Shown piece by piece: positions 39,405 to 52,560 of a stretch of DNA of 64,000 nucleotides. The DNA comes from Brachionus koreanus (lineage: Eukaryota; Rotifera; Eurotatoria; Ploima; Brachionidae), in assembly GCA_016987375.1 (NCBI GenBank), contig PJRA01000412.1, forward strand, positions 850,408 to 914,407, in the 5' to 3' direction. Each line of letters opens with the position of its first letter. The stretch's first letter is position 1. The notes beneath the pieces were generated by a model. The model was not told where the DNA came from. It ran no database searches and worked only from the letters and a program-made list of their open reading frames with translations. The translations under genes and the position numbers were made by a program.

Positions 39405-40296
39405 CCTATAGAACAAGTCAGATATTTTTGGTGAAGGCCAAATTTTTTTAATTTGCAAAAAACTAGAAAAAAAAGCAAACAAAATATTCTAAAATTATTT
39501 AATTTTTAAATATTGGTTATAGAATAGCTAAATTTCGCTGTTCTTAGCTAGAAGAGATTGAATTTAAATAGAACAATTAAAAATGAAAACTTAGGACCTT
39601 TAACGAAACAAAAGAGAAACTAAAAAATAAACGAGTTTCTAGATTACCATGAAAACTAAAAAAAAAATTCTTTTTTCAATTGAATTTTGCGATTGCAAAA
39701 AATTCCTCAAGCTGATTTCATATTTAAATTCATCTTTTAATTGCCGGGCTTGGAAATTAATTTACTATCGCCATTTTTTAGCTAAAAAATTTCAAAAAAT
39801 ATTTGAGAAAATTTTCAGTTTATCGAAGGTCTCAAATATTTTTATACTAATATCTGTTTATAAATCTATATGAAAGTTTTTCCTCGAAGGCAATCCCGTT
39901 TAGTTTTGATTATGAACCGACTCTGTAATCAGAAATATTACTTTATTTGATACTTTACTAAAGACCTTAAATTAGCTAAGCCTCAAGAAAATTAAAAAGC
40001 TTCATACTAGATTTTTTATCAACAAATTTTAAATTAATTTTAAAATTTAAATCCAATTTGACTAAAAATTTAGTTTAAAGCTTAATTCTTTAAGCATCTT
40101 TTCTACAAGCTTAATCTTGATTTTAATTCTTAATTATTTTTTTTTAAAATTTCACACAAATGACTAGCTCAACAACAGCAACAAAAAAAAAGAAAAAAGA
40201 ATGGATAAATGAAAGATTTGATTTAAAATAAAGAATGATGGGAATTTTATAGATGATTTAATGAGTCATCTAAGACTAGACAGACAATTATTTTTC

Positions 40297-40839
40297 TTAA
40301 TTCTGACAAACCTTGATTTCTTTTTGATCAAAACTAGTTGATTTGATTGAATTTCTTTCAATAGCATCTAAATTTTCCAGCGAGTCTTTGCTTGAATTTT
40401 TGCTTCGATTTCTGTTTGTGCTATCAAAGTGCTTTTGACTTTTCAATTCATGCTGTTTAAATTTTTTAATAAAATTTAACTTTTTCTGATTGTTGTCTGC
40501 TTCATAAAATTCACCAGGATAGATTTTGTTACTTTTAGACAAAATGTACATTGGGACAGCATCAGATTTGGAATCAATGTTGGGCTTAATGACAACATCC
40601 TTGTCACTTTTTGAAAGTCGCATTTCATAATTGGGATTCAAGTTACTCGATTTGAAATCTCTTTGGGATTTTTGGTTGTTGAACAAATCAAAAAGACCAG
40701 AGTCGGTTTTTTTCGGCACTGCCAATTTTTTGCCTGCAATTAGTGCCGTTCCATTTATGGATTCGTTTGAAAAATCCAATGAGTTTGGCAGTTTGCTCAT
40801 ACGCTTAGAAGACGATTCCAGCAATGACGTAATCATCAT
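40297..40839 (-). CDS. Orphan protein, 180 aa
   Basis: Single frame from the ATG at 40839 to a TAA at 40297, with an ATTAAA-type signal about 35 nt beyond. It is Ser, Lys and Asn-rich, starts MMITSLLESS and ends KEIKVCQN, with no signal peptide or membrane helix. A potential donor (AAG|GTTTGT) lies near the end, so it may be a first coding exon; joining it to the 39404 exon breaks the DYRK frame. No family recognised. Confidence 0.42.
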   Translation of the reverse strand: MMITSLLESSSKRMSKLPNSLDFSNESINGTALIAGKKLAVPKKTDSGLFDLFNNQKSQRDFKSSNLNPNYEMRLSKSDKDVVIKPNIDSKSDAVPMYILSKSNKIYPGEFYEADNNQKKLNFIKKFKQHELKSQKHFDSTNRNRSKNSSKDSLENLDAIERNSIKSTSFDQKEIKVCQN

Positions 40840-42784
40840 TATTTGTCAAATTTTATTTCATTTCCTCAAAATAAAACTAAAATCTAGTTGCCAGAGAAAA
40901 ATGTAAGTCAAGATTGAAGTTTATTAAATTATTGGTAATTAACGGTAAAAACGAAAGTTCTGGAAATCAATTAAAAATATTTGAAAAGTTTCCTTTATTT
41001 CCTGATCAAGAAAAAATGAATTCAATCGTGGAGTTTGTGGAGTTTTTACGAGGAGCCAAGCTCTAACTCAAATTGAAAATATTCTACCTGCACAAAACCA
41101 GATGTAAGCTCGATAGACTAAAGGCATATACAGAAAATATTGGAAATTTATTTGTTGAATATTTTATCAGTAAATAAACAGAAACTATAAAAAATCAATT
41201 TAAAATTATATAGCTAAATTAGAGTTTTGGTACCATGGAATTTTTTAGAAAAAAGTTCGCTTGGTTTTCTTGTCGCAAAAAAGCAAAGCTAAATAGCCTA
41301 GCTTAAAATTAGAAAAGAAAATAAAAAATTTTCAACTTGATTTAGAATAAATTTTTTTAAAAAAGCTGTTAAAAATTTTTTTAAATTAATCCATAAATCA
41401 AACACTTAAAATCTCAAATCCAACACATTAAGTGTGTTTGACGGAATTGTTGTTTTCATTTAGCCTGAGTTTTAAATAATCATTTTAAATTTATATGTAT
41501 TTAAGTTTTGAAAAAAATAAAAAGTTTTTGTGCGTTATGCCATTCTCATTATGTGATCAATATATATACTTAGAAAATTTACTTTTTTTGACTTATAAAT
41601 AGCTTTCGAAGATTACAAACACAGGTGTATTTTTTTCAAGTAGTATATAGTTTATAATACTAATAAATTGACTGTGTCTTGAGCTGGAATATTTATAAAC
41701 AAAATCTAGAAACGTAACTAAATTAGTGGTGTGAAACAAGTGTCAGGTAAAAATAGCAAAAAATCGTACCTTATTTAATTTGAAAACAGTTTAAATTTGC
41801 GTTCGATAAAGAAATAAACTTTGAAATTAAAATTTAAAGTATTAAATAGGTCTTGATCATGAAAAATTTTAAAATAGAATTTTTTATTTTTAAGTTATTA
41901 GTTTTATTTTGGTCAATTTAACTCATTATAATGTTTTTTTTTTAGTAAAAGTTTTTTTCTTAAGTAATTGATTGAAAAATTAGTCTAAAATAAAATTGAG
42001 ACTTTTCTAAATTCAAATTTGTTTTAAAAGAAATAGCTTGTTTAAAAAACCTCAAATTAAAATTGATACTTTGTATAAAGAAAAAATTGACTATAGTTTA
42101 CTTATAATTTACCTTCCATTTTGTGTCTAATATTTAATTGATAAAGACAAGCTTGAAACTGAGCAAACTTATAAATTATTGAATTTTAAAATGAACCTTT
42201 ATGGTTAAAAAAGTATTGAAAGAAAAATAATTAAATTTTTGATTATTTTGAATCCTATTTACATTTTTTGTTAAAATCGATTTTAAAATAAATTGGTAAT
42301 TTTTTTTTAAAAATGAAATATTAAATATTAAAGTTCTTTTTTCTAATGTCTTTCAAATAAAAAATAATAAATTTTTGAAAAATAAATTACCTTATTGATT
42401 GATTAACTAAATCGACAATTTTTTACGAAGGGCTTATTTGTTGTCTTTGAGCACAGTAAAATTTAGCAAAATAAAAGCAATTTTTTTTTCATGTATGAAT
42501 TGTTTTTTATATAAAAACATTTAAGAGCCTACACACTTCATAAGGGTTTAAAATATCAATCAGTTTCTAAAAATTTTCTTAATCAAATTAATTTTATTTG
42601 TCAAGGAATTTATTTTTTAAAACTATTTCTTAAGAATCTAACAAACTTACTAAATTTAACAAAAAAAAGAGTTTTGCTTTAAACACTTTTAAAAATATTA
42701 GGACATTTTTAATATTTACTTAACTTTCTTCTATTTTTTTAATTGATCAAAAATTCAAGAAAAAAAAATCTAGTTTGCAAAATT
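40840..42784. other. AT-rich intergenic stretch
   Basis: No exon, RNA gene or clear repeat seen. Confidence 0.5.
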
Positions 42785-43378
42785 TTAATTTTTTCTACAT
42801 ACAATCTTGTCGGCTTCTTTTTTAGCTTGTTTTGAATCAATATCTTTGTGAATCAGGTTAGATTCATTTTTGGGTCCATCGTCAATGTTTCCATTAAGCA
42901 TTTTAGTAATCATCATTTTTGTGTTGTTTGAGTTCAGATTCTGGGGTTTAAAATGGCTAATGTGTCTCTCGATGGCATATTTTTGAAACGACTGTTGTTT
43001 ATTTTTTGGCAAAATAAACGACTCTTGATTAAAATCCGAATTACTGTTTGTTTTAAATTTTTCGAGATTTTCATTCGAAAAAGATGTATTATAAAAATTA
43101 TAGCTATTACTGTTCAAATTATAATAATTTGAATTTTTAGCTTGGTTTAAATCATTTGAATTGACATGCTGCTTATTTAATTTTTTAAAATTCGTGCTGC
43201 TTTTACTTCCAAAATAATTGACTGATTTAAGATCCATTCGTTTATGGTTCAATTGTTGCTTACTGACAGGTAGATAAGAGCTTGAAGTTAAAGTGAAATT
43301 TTCGCTCGAATTATTAAATTCGTTCTTGTCATTATAGACTGTTGGAATTGTCTGAGATATTAATTTTTTGGTAATCAT
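42785..43378 (-). CDS. Orphan Asn/Ser-rich protein, 197 aa
   Basis: Single frame on the minus strand. I chose the ATG at 43378 because no earlier ATG is in frame; an acceptor-like TTGATCAG lies just upstream. The product is hydrophilic and Asn/Ser/Lys-rich, with a conserved-looking patch FQKYAIERHISHFKP at about 132-146. The last codons overlap a donor-like GTATGT, so the true exon may end a few codons earlier. It starts MIT and ends VCRKN, weakly like the ORF at 40297-40839. Function unknown. Confidence 0.42.
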   Translation of the reverse strand: MITKKLISQTIPTVYNDKNEFNNSSENFTLTSSSYLPVSKQQLNHKRMDLKSVNYFGSKSSTNFKKLNKQHVNSNDLNQAKNSNYYNLNSNSYNFYNTSFSNENLEKFKTNSNSDFNQESFILPKNKQQSFQKYAIERHISHFKPQNLNSNNTKMMITKMLNGNIDDGPKNESNLIHKDIDSKQAKKEADKIVCRKN

Positions 43379-46300
43379 CTCATTCACTGATCAACATTCT
43401 ACTTGAATTTTAAAAATCTAAATTTTATTCTTATTTAATTTCTTAGTTTAGAGAAAAATAATTAAAGAACAAAAAAATTATTTCATTCTTATAGTATGAC
43501 TTGATCTAAACCTATTTTGCTTAATAAGGCTTCTTTTAAATTTAATGTATTCATACACATTCAAATGACATTGATTGATTTTAAGAATAAACATACGTTT
43601 AAGAGATCATTTAAAAAATCCAGGTCTAGAAATCATGTTTTTACTTAATTTTAATATCTGGACGCAGGTCCATCAAATCAGCTGTCTTGAGTATTTCAAT
43701 TACCAAGTCTATAGAAAAGTTTTAATGCTTGCAGATTACTAAGTTAGAAATTTTGGTAAATATTTTGAATAGAAATGAATATTTTTTGTTGTTATTTGAA
43801 CGAAAAAGCTATTTCGAATAATTTAGATTTAAACTTTAGACGAAAATTGAAAAAATATTTAAAATCAAAGAAAAAAAGAATTTTAATTTTCATTTTCATT
43901 TACTTATTAATGAATTTTTCTTTAAAATTCCTAAGAAAATATTGCTCTTTCTATTTTAAAAGATTTTACTTTAATAAAACTCTAATTCGATTCTTTTCAG
44001 TGTCTTTCGGGTTTTATTTATTTTTAACCAGCAAATATGTTTTTTTAAATATTTTATCACTATTAGAAGTAAGTTCTTGACTTAAGCCCTGGAGCGTTCT
44101 TTCCGTAAATGCCTGTTCTTAAAATTGTAGTTTTAAGATTTGTAAACATCTATGTCTTATACTTTCAAAAACTTTAATAAATCATAAAGTTAAGTTTAGG
44201 AAAATAGGGGTTTATTTTGTTTTATTTTAATTGAAAAATTTAAATTTAAAAACAAGTTTTTAAGAAATTCATAACACAGGTAATCTAAGTAATATTGTTT
44301 TTGATGTTATTAATGTGTTTCTTTTTTAGGTTTTCGTTTAGAAATTGAAAGATTGTAAATATCCCTACTTCTTTTGTTCATTTGCCCCTCAAAAATTCAT
44401 TAAATTAAGAAAGAAAAAAATTTGATTTTTAAAAAATATTTAATTAAAGAAGAAGTCAAACAATCAAGTCACTAAAGTTCTTATGAAAATTTATTAGTTT
44501 TTTTTTTCTTGCAAATCAGGAATATTTTTCAAAATAAACATGATTAGTTCAAAAATTAATGCTTTAAAAATAACTAAAATTATCAGCTAAATTTTCTATT
44601 TTTAAATTCAAATCCAAGAAATTAATTCATTTTAATAAAAAACGAAAAAAAATAACTTTAGAAAGAATGAAGAATTGAAAAAATTTCCTTATGTCTATAA
44701 CAAAAAAAAATGTTAATAGCCTATTTTTCTGCTGAAAAATCAATCTTACTAAGCTTATAATTTTGAATTGTATATTTACAATAGTATATTTTAAAATAAA
44801 GTTCTTATTTTGAAAATAATTATGATTACGTTTTTCCTAGAATTAAATCAGTCTCTTTTAAGAATTTGATTCCATTATTAGAAATTTATTGTTGTTAATT
44901 CAATAAAATTTATCAAACAAATTGTTTCTATTTCCTCGAGATTTTTCATCTAAGATTACAAATTTCTCATTAGAAAAAATATCCAAAATCAGATTAGAAA
45001 AACAACTTTAAAATTCATGAAACAGAATCAATTACGAAAGTTAAGATATTAAGAAATATTTTATTTTTTTAAAATAGAAATTTTAATCTCAGAATGCAGG
45101 TAAATTATCCCCAGAAGCTCTGTCAAAAGTTTGATTTTTTTATTATTTAAGATTTTTTTTTTATTTATTTCAATTCATTTGAACAATAAAATTAATTGAC
45201 TTTGAAACAAATTACTGTTGATTTTTTAATTACTAATAAAAATGTTATTCAATAGGTGATTCGTTAAGTGATATTATGCTGTGACTAGGACTACCAAAAT
45301 TTTATTTAGTTTTTAATTTGGGATTTGATCTTATAGAAATTTTTATTTCCTTAAAGATTTGAAAATTCTTCGAATTTTTCGGGAATTCAGTTTAAATTAA
45401 ATTAAATAAATTTTTTTTTGAGAAAATTAAGCTTTATTTAGAAAATTTTAATTTGACCAAAAATCTTTATCAAATTATAAAAAAAGATATTCAAAAAATT
45501 TAGCTAACTTTTATATAAAATGAAATTCAATTTTTTAAATTTTTTTAAAATGTTTTTTTTTCAAACCTTTTTCAGTGTCAGTACTAGTTTTTAATTGTTC
45601 AATGTCAAATTTCAATTTTGGTTTCGCATAATATTTTTAAACAAATTTAATTAACAAATGTAAAATAAATGCTAAAATTTTTTTAAAATCATTTTTTTAT
45701 TTTATTTTTTTTTTGAATATTTTTACCGTTTTTGATTTTTTTATATTTTAAATTTTTTATTAAAATAATAAATTTAAAAAAATAATAAAAATGAACTAAA
45801 AAAGACCTATCAATTGAACTAGCAACAGCAGTAACTAACTAAACTTAGTAACTCGTGAAATATTTCTGATGAAAGGTTAAAATGTGCTTAAAGTAAGAAG
45901 GATATAAGATTGGTCTAAAGAATTTAATGATAGCTTTCAGAAAGAAGAAACGGTCAGAGTGATTCTCAATCAGAATGCTCTGCGAACAGATGTAGAGATC
46001 GACTAATTCATAGCTTAGCAATCGCCAATTATCAAATGACTTTTACAATCGGGCATTATATTGAAACGTAGAAGAAAGCAAATAACGGTTTACATGGGTT
46101 GTATGATTGAAAAAAAAAGCATTTATTTTTGACTTAAAGCTCTTTTTTTTAACTCCGTAATCAACACCTTTTCAATTTTTTTAAAGATTCAGCTATTGGC
46201 ACTATGATGGAATTTTCCTATTTCAAGGCTTTTATTGGTGACCATGAATAACCAGTTATAAAAAAATGAGCAAAAAGAAAGTTTCAAATTGACACTAAGT

Positions 46301-46469
46301 TAATTTTTCTATGCTTCAAGTGTCTAAATTTTTGTCTTTATGTTTTGATTCCCTTACAATCGACGATATCTCGTCACCTTAATTTGATTAACAAAGCTAA
46401 CGTTGTCAAGGTGTTCCTCATGAATCGACAAAAATGAATATTCAACGACTCATTGAAATTTATAGGAAA
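43379..46469. other. AT-rich gene-poor stretch
   Basis: No supported gene. A 101-codon plus-strand frame at 43775 is composed almost only of Phe, Leu, Lys, Ile and Ser, as chance gives in this base composition. Confidence 0.5.
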
Positions 46470-47050
46470 CTACTAAAAAAAACCTCTAGATGAATGGTTT
46501 TTCAGACGGGTTTTATGATATGATGAGAATTGGATCTATTTTCGAAATAATGAGAACAGAGATCAATTGTTGAACCCATCTCAACCAGCTCAGCCAGTCG
46601 TAAAAAGAGGACACTTGGATAAAAAGGTGATGTGTGTGTTTGGTAGTTTACACCAAACAATTAGAACTAATGTTTGCTTCACTTTAGGAACAATATTCTT
46701 CTTGGGTCAAACAAAAGCTGAGTTTGTTTCATAAAGATAACACTAGAAATTATAAAGCTAGAAAGCTAGCAAATATATAAAAGCTGGAAGAACGAACTTC
46801 TATCTCATCCAACATATAACCCAAATCTTTCTTCTTCTGAGTATCAACATTGTAGCTTATTGGCTCATTTTATTAGAGCACAGCATTATACTAACCAAGA
46901 CCAAGTTGAAGCAGGGTATCGTGACTTTTTTTCTTTAAAAGCCGTGAATGGTACAAAAGAAAATTTCAACTACTCGCTGATAGACATCTAAAGACCATAG
47001 AGCATATTTTGAAGATAAGTCAGCTTATTGTCAGTCAGTCTATTGATAAA
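46470..47050 (+). mobile_element. Decayed mariner transposase, second copy
   Basis: Motifs appear in order with stops and shifts between them: DENWIYF (first catalytic Asp), NPSQPAQPVVKRGHLDKKVM, DNTRNYKARKL (the DNARPH position), LLSHPTYNPNLSSSEYQH (the SPDLAPSDYHLF position, third Asp replaced by Glu), then HYTNQDQ. It resembles the relic at 13195-13530. Inactive. Termini not located. Confidence 0.78.
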
Positions 47051-50000
47051 TTAGAAAAAGTTAAAAAAAAAATGCAAAATTATGACTAACTCTAATAAAT
47101 GCAAAAATGTAATTGAAATGGCTTACAGTCATTTTTCAGAGTTGGATCTAAAAACTGAAGCAAACGCTGTAGCAAAACAAAAACATGCAAAATTATTTCA
47201 TATGAAAAAATGAAATATTTCGTTAAAAAAATATTTTTAGGAAAAGAAAAAATATCCCTGTTATTTTATTAGTCTCATTCTTGCTTTTTTACAAATAAAA
47301 AACTATAAAAAAGATGTTAATCGTTTTTTAAAATAAATGAAAAATTTCATTAAAAATTTTGTTTCAGAAAAATGAATTGATCAGATATTTTTTATTGCTT
47401 ATTAAATGATCTTAATAAATCAGAATAGTGAAATATTGGTTAATTAACTTAATCCTTCTTTTAAAAAAGATCATTCATGCAATTACTACACTTCAGCGTT
47501 ATGTACAATTTTATCCAGACAATAGACTTTCTTTAAGTCTTTCAAAATTTTTTGATTTAATGATCCCATTTGTATGATTTTTCCATGAATTGACAATTTT
47601 ATTGATGAAAAAGTTGAATAATTTACGCAGTTCTTAACAAGTCCATGTTAAAAATGTTTTCTTACATTTCATGCATCTGCATATTTTAACTGTTTAAATC
47701 ACAATTTTGAAAAGATTTTTTTCAAATTCAATTTGTCTTTTTCTTTTAATATTTATGGAATTTCTTTTAGAAAATTATAAGCAATTGACCTTTCAAAAAA
47801 ACATAACACTTAATTGATAAAAATAATCTTTAAAAAAACTTTATTTTTATTCTTCAAATGCCACTTTGAATCATTTTAAAAGTTCTAGTTCCCTTTAAAA
47901 CTGATGAACAGTTTATGCTGACTAGTTAGATATTTTTAAAAGTATGAATAATCTTACTCAAAATTGATATTTTTAAATAAAATTTCTATTTCAAAAAGCC
48001 AAGTGATGAGTTTAACTAAACTATTAGAAACATGAGTATCAAAAAAGTTGCATATTGAACTTAGTTTTTTTTCTCAAAGTTTGAAATTAAAGTGATAAAT
48101 TATGAAAAAATCAAACCTCATTTAAGGCAGCTTTATTCTTAATGGATAATAAATTGTGTCAGTGCGTACTTGAATCTATAAATTTTATCTGATAAATGAT
48201 TAATACAAATAAAGAAAGTATTTTCAAAAAACAAAAAATTTTTTATTGATTGCTTTAAAAAAAAACTGATCAAATAATATTATGTTATCATAAAAGCTTT
48301 ATTTGTTTTTTTTTTTTTAAGTCTAACTGGAAGATCAATTTCCAAACAATTTTACTGCTTAATTCATTTTTAAAAAAATATAAAAATTATGTAATATATA
48401 ATTTCTCTTAAGAGTTTTGCCTCATACAAAAATTTGAATATCAATCAAGAGTCGACATCGTTTTTTTATAGAATTCTTTTTTAAGTTTTCAAAAGCTCAT
48501 AATCATTTAATCATAATTATTTAAACATTTCTAAATTATCTGTTCTATTTTTCAATTAATATTCAGTCGTCCAATTCGTAAAATTAAGCTTTAAAAACCA
48601 ACAGTTCAATTCTAATTTAAATAATTAGAAGAAGGCTTCAAATAAAGCTCACAACAGTTAATTGTGTAGAAAAATAAAGTTTCGTTTTTAAGAATTCAGC
48701 TTCAAGCTTGATGAGTTTCAAATAAACTAAATAAAATACTCCAATTAAATTATATAACTCATTGTTTCACAATCTCAAGCTTTATAATTTATTTAATTCA
48801 TTTAAAAAATTTGAATAAATTTCCAATGTCTGTCTGGAAATCTATAAAATCATAGTTTTTAGAAACAAACATTCTTTTCATGAAGAATTTTTTATTTAAT
48901 CGACAAAGAGAATTTATGATAAAGATTTTGTCAATGTTTCATTTGTGTTTATTTTAAAAAAAATTTTTTAATTTTTAATTCATTGTCACATATATTTGTA
49001 TAGCTTTTTATAATTATCCATATATATTCAAAAAAGGCTTGTAATCTTAAATATTGTATTTAAGGATACTCTATATTTAAAGGTGATATCTCATTAATAT
49101 TAATAAACTTTAAAAAAAATATTTAAAATAAAAAATCATTGTAATAGGCTTTTTTTCGTATGTAACTTTTGAATTAAATGCAAAAAAAATTCAAATTAGT
49201 ATTTCTTTGATTTGCCTTCGTTTCAAAATTAGGCATTGCAGTTTAACTTTGAATACGATCAAATTTAAACTTTCTAGATCAACAAAATAAATTCTAAACC
49301 AAATTATTGATTTTGAAATTAACAAAAAAATTTCGCTTGCTTCCCATAAAATTTGTTTATTAAGCTTTTATTTATTTTTAATCTTTTTTTATTTTTGGTT
49401 TAGATTGCTTCAAAAATAAGGGAAATCTTTCTAGATTTTTGTCTGAATCGATTAAAAATTCTATTCTTATAGAATAAAATTTTTTAAATACAATTGAACA
49501 ATTCGAATGAACAAATAGACACACTATTGGCTTACTATTTTATCATTTTATCTCTAGAGGAACTGCATTGTTTTTTTGAAGTGCAATTATTTTCTCTAGT
49601 ACATTCAATTGATTGTGTAAAAAATTCAATGTTTTCTTGACTAGGAATCTTATCAAAATATCTTGAATTTCAGCAAGATAAATGTTAGAATTTTATTTGA
49701 ATAAAAATACCCAATTTTTAGTGCAAGTAATTCATTCTTCAGACATAGCAAAGGAAAAATTTTTTCTGATAGGAAATTATCAAAAGTGATCATTTTAAAA
49801 GACAAAATACTTAACATTTATTTGTATTTAGTGAAAAATCTTGAAAAGCTCGTTGTTACCTAATAAATTCTATGCGGAGTTTTCTTTTATTTCGTATCTA
49901 GAAAAAAAAAGCTCACATAATTTTAGACATTTTCGGTTTGAAATTCGTTTAAAATAAAATTTAGGCATAATTATTTGAAACTTTATTCAAAATTAAACAT

Positions 50001-50752
50001 TAACATTTGCTTTACTCATTTTAAATAAAATAATATAATAATCACAAGAATATTTTTTAAGCTAATGTAAGATTATTTATATAATATTTTTACAACATAA
50101 TTGAAGTCGTGGTTACTAGTTAAGAAGAATTTAATATTTTATATTTTATTTTAATGTATCTTTGGATTAGTTACAATAATTCGCTTATATATTTAGTTCG
50201 ATAAAGCCGTCTAAGCCATCTAAAGTAAAATTGATACTAATCTTGAAAATAATTTAAAATTAGCATAAAATATAGCTCTAGGAACCATTATTCAACTTTA
50301 TGATTCCTTTTTTTATGTTTGAAAAAATGTGAAATAATGTTAAAGCAAACATAAAATATAATTCAATAAGTAATGATTTCAATATGATCATAAAACTGGT
50401 GTTTCCTAAAGAAATAAGGTTATCGATAAAAATTAAATAATTGCATAATAGCTAAAGTTTTTAAATGTGATACCATGTTTGCATCAACACCAAGTGTTAA
50501 AATGCAGCTCAGGTTCTTGAGCGAAAAAATTTTTTTTTGTATTAGTTTTTTTAAATATAGAAAGCTTTAAATAATGATTGCCTAAAAAAAAAAAACTTTC
50601 CTATTTTCTATTTTTAAAATTTTTTAATTTTTAGTTTTAATTAAATTAGATTATTTTGGGCTAAGAGTTGATCAACCAATTTTGTGGTTAATTTGATTTT
50701 ATTTATTCGTTCAATTTTATTTTGGTTTTTTGAAATATGAATTTATGAAGTA
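47051..50752. other. AT-rich gene-poor stretch
   Basis: No exon or structured RNA recognised. It includes the presumed UBL3 promoter at its right end, without a clear core motif. Confidence 0.5.
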
Positions 50753-51551
50753 ATGGTCAAAAGTCCGATTCCAGTCGATAAAGTATTTTAAATTTAATTT
50801 GTTTTGTTTTTAAGTTCTATTTTTTAAAAAAATTTTATAAATTTAAATAATTAGGTTGTTTTAAAATTGATTTTTGTTGCCGGTAATGACCAAGCAGGCA
50901 AAGAATTTCACATTTTGCCGAGTTTTACTGGTAATTGTTAAAATTAATTCTCTTTTAAAATTATTTCCTTTTCTCTTCTATTAGCTGCTCAAATAGCCCA
51001 ACAAGTCTATGAAGAATGGCCTCAGGAATGGCAAGCAAACAAAGTAGAGCGTGCCGAAGTTTTGCGTTTAATATACCAAGGCAGGTTTTTACATGAAAAT
51101 GTTACCCTAAATTGTAAAAAAATTCTGAAATTCAATATAACATTTAAAATTTATTTTATGTTCATTAAAGCATTAAATATTCAGGCTGGACGAAAATGTG
51201 TTATGCACCTCGTTCCAAGAGAAAAAATTCCTCAGCCAAATATAGGTTTGTTTAAAATAAAATAGAATTTTTTAATATTACAAAAAGTAGTATGGTGTAA
51301 GGTCTCATTTTTGAAACTTAAGGTTTCGATTGAATAATAATTGCTTAATTTTAAGTATTTATAATAAGAAACAATGCATAAATTTTTGCAATATTTGATT
51401 TGATTTAATCAAATGTGTTTCATTGCAGAAATAATTATTTTCAAATTAATAAAGGATAATTGAATAATCAGTAAATTTATTTTAAGACAATTCGAATAAA
51501 GAAAAAATACATCAGTCTGAAACTGGTTGCTGCATGTGTTCAATAATGTAA
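50753..51551 (+). CDS. UBL3: Ubiquitin-like protein 3 (membrane-anchored ubiquitin-fold protein)
   Basis: Prenylated ubiquitin-fold protein at the plasma membrane; in vertebrates it modifies proteins for sorting into small vesicles. Five exons in phase: 50753-50782, 50855-50930, 50985-51113, 51171-51245, 51487-51551, encoding 124 aa (human 117). The ubiquitin fold reads LKLIFVAGND, IAQQVYEEWPQEWQ, ERAEVLRLIYQGRFLHENVT, then GRKCVMHLVPREKIPQPN, matching UBL3 closely. The start is the ATG giving MVKSPIPVDK. The last exon supplies a Cys-rich end, TGCCMCSIM, whose final four residues form a CAAX box. The upstream Cys residues are candidate palmitoylation sites. No diglycine is present, as expected for this family. 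It converges with TM9SF1. Confidence 0.94.
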
Positions 51552-51585
51552 ATCGAGCGATCATCAGCGCAAATTAAATACATTA

Positions 51586-51596
51586 AATAAAATAAA
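51586..51596 (+). terminator. Poly(A) signals of UBL3
   Basis: Two overlapping AATAAA hexamers begin 35 nt after the stop codon. Confidence 0.55.
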
Positions 51597-52039
51597 AAAA
51601 AAACATTATAAAATCAACAGCATCTATTTTAAAATAAAATAAAATCATGTCACTGATCTATTGATACAATAATTTAGTAAAAATATAAAATGCTCGATAT
51701 TCCATCACTTATTTCTACAGCTTCTAAAATGCGATATTTTATCTTGTAAAATTGTTCATCTTTTTAAACAAAAATTGTATCAAAACTGTAAAATACCAAA
51801 CAAATTTTTAAATTTAAAATGGTTTTTTTTTGCTTTATTTTTTTAATAAAAATTCGATTATTCTAATTTTTTGAATTTTTTTTCATTTTTAAGCTTATTA
51901 AGTTTTTAGTCTGCTAACATTGATAATATTCAGAGTTAATATTGAAAAAATTATTTTTTAGAAATTTTCTTATTTCTTATCTTTTTTTCAAATTTTTTTA
52001 TTTTTAAATTAAAAAAAAAAACATAAATAAAGTAATTCA

Positions 52040-52120
52040 CAGGCATAGATCTGTAAAAAACGGTGTATGTCACTAACTGTGCCATTTATATTTATTCAAT
52101 AAACTAAACTAAACTAAACT
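52040..52120 (+). mobile_element. Probable LINE 3' tail with (AAACT)n
   Basis: A short unique stretch (TGTATGTCACTAACTGTGCC) leads into TTATTCAATAAACT and four AAACT units (52101-52120). Many non-LTR elements end in a short tandem repeat of this kind, so this looks like a strongly 5'-truncated insertion. The family link to the LINE at 30601 cannot be tested because that element's tail is in or near the gap. Confidence 0.4.
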
Positions 52121-52494
52121 TGATGAAGTTTTACAGATAAATCTTGCTTAAATTACACATAATAAAGATTTAACTTCAATCGAACTTATTGGTTTTAAGC
52201 AATCAATCAATTCAGATTAAAAATGAAATATATTTTTTTTTAAGAATTTAAGAGTAACTAACATCTTATCAGATTTAATTTTGAAGAATAAATAATTTCA
52301 CTAAGTAGAGGTTTTTTTTTAAACTTGATATAAATTAAAAATTGATTAGAATCATAGACAAAATAATTATGAGCCCGTTTCAGTAATAGAATGAGCCCAT
52401 TTAAATTATTCCCATAGAAAAACATTTGGACCATACTGGATGGTCAGTGGCCGCAACTCAACGACTTTTCTAATCGATACTAGCTATGTCATCA

Positions 52495-52560
52495 TTAGAT
52501 TTGTATAAAAGTCATAGAAAAAATGTCCCAACAAGTCGGCTTAAAGTCAAAGTCATAAAT
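52495..52560. repeat. AAGTC-rich dispersed repeat, copy
   Basis: Aligns by eye with 29651-29755 across the AAAAGTCA, ACAAGTC and AAAGTCAAAGTCAT blocks at roughly three-quarters identity. Confidence 0.5.

Noticed and set aside
40297..40839. Joining this ORF to the DYRK gene as its N-terminus
   Set aside because: The only usable donor gives the wrong phase for the 39404 exon and would bring a stop into the 36986-37132 exon.
43775..44080. 101-codon plus-strand frame
   Set aside because: Composition is what AT-rich random sequence gives (Phe, Leu, Lys, Ile, Ser), and no motif or context supports it.
45866..45885. CTGATGA cores that could belong to hammerhead ribozymes (also near 10480, 47898 and 56691)
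   Set aside because: None is followed by a stem and the required GAAA core. Rotifer-type ribozyme elements were looked for and not found.
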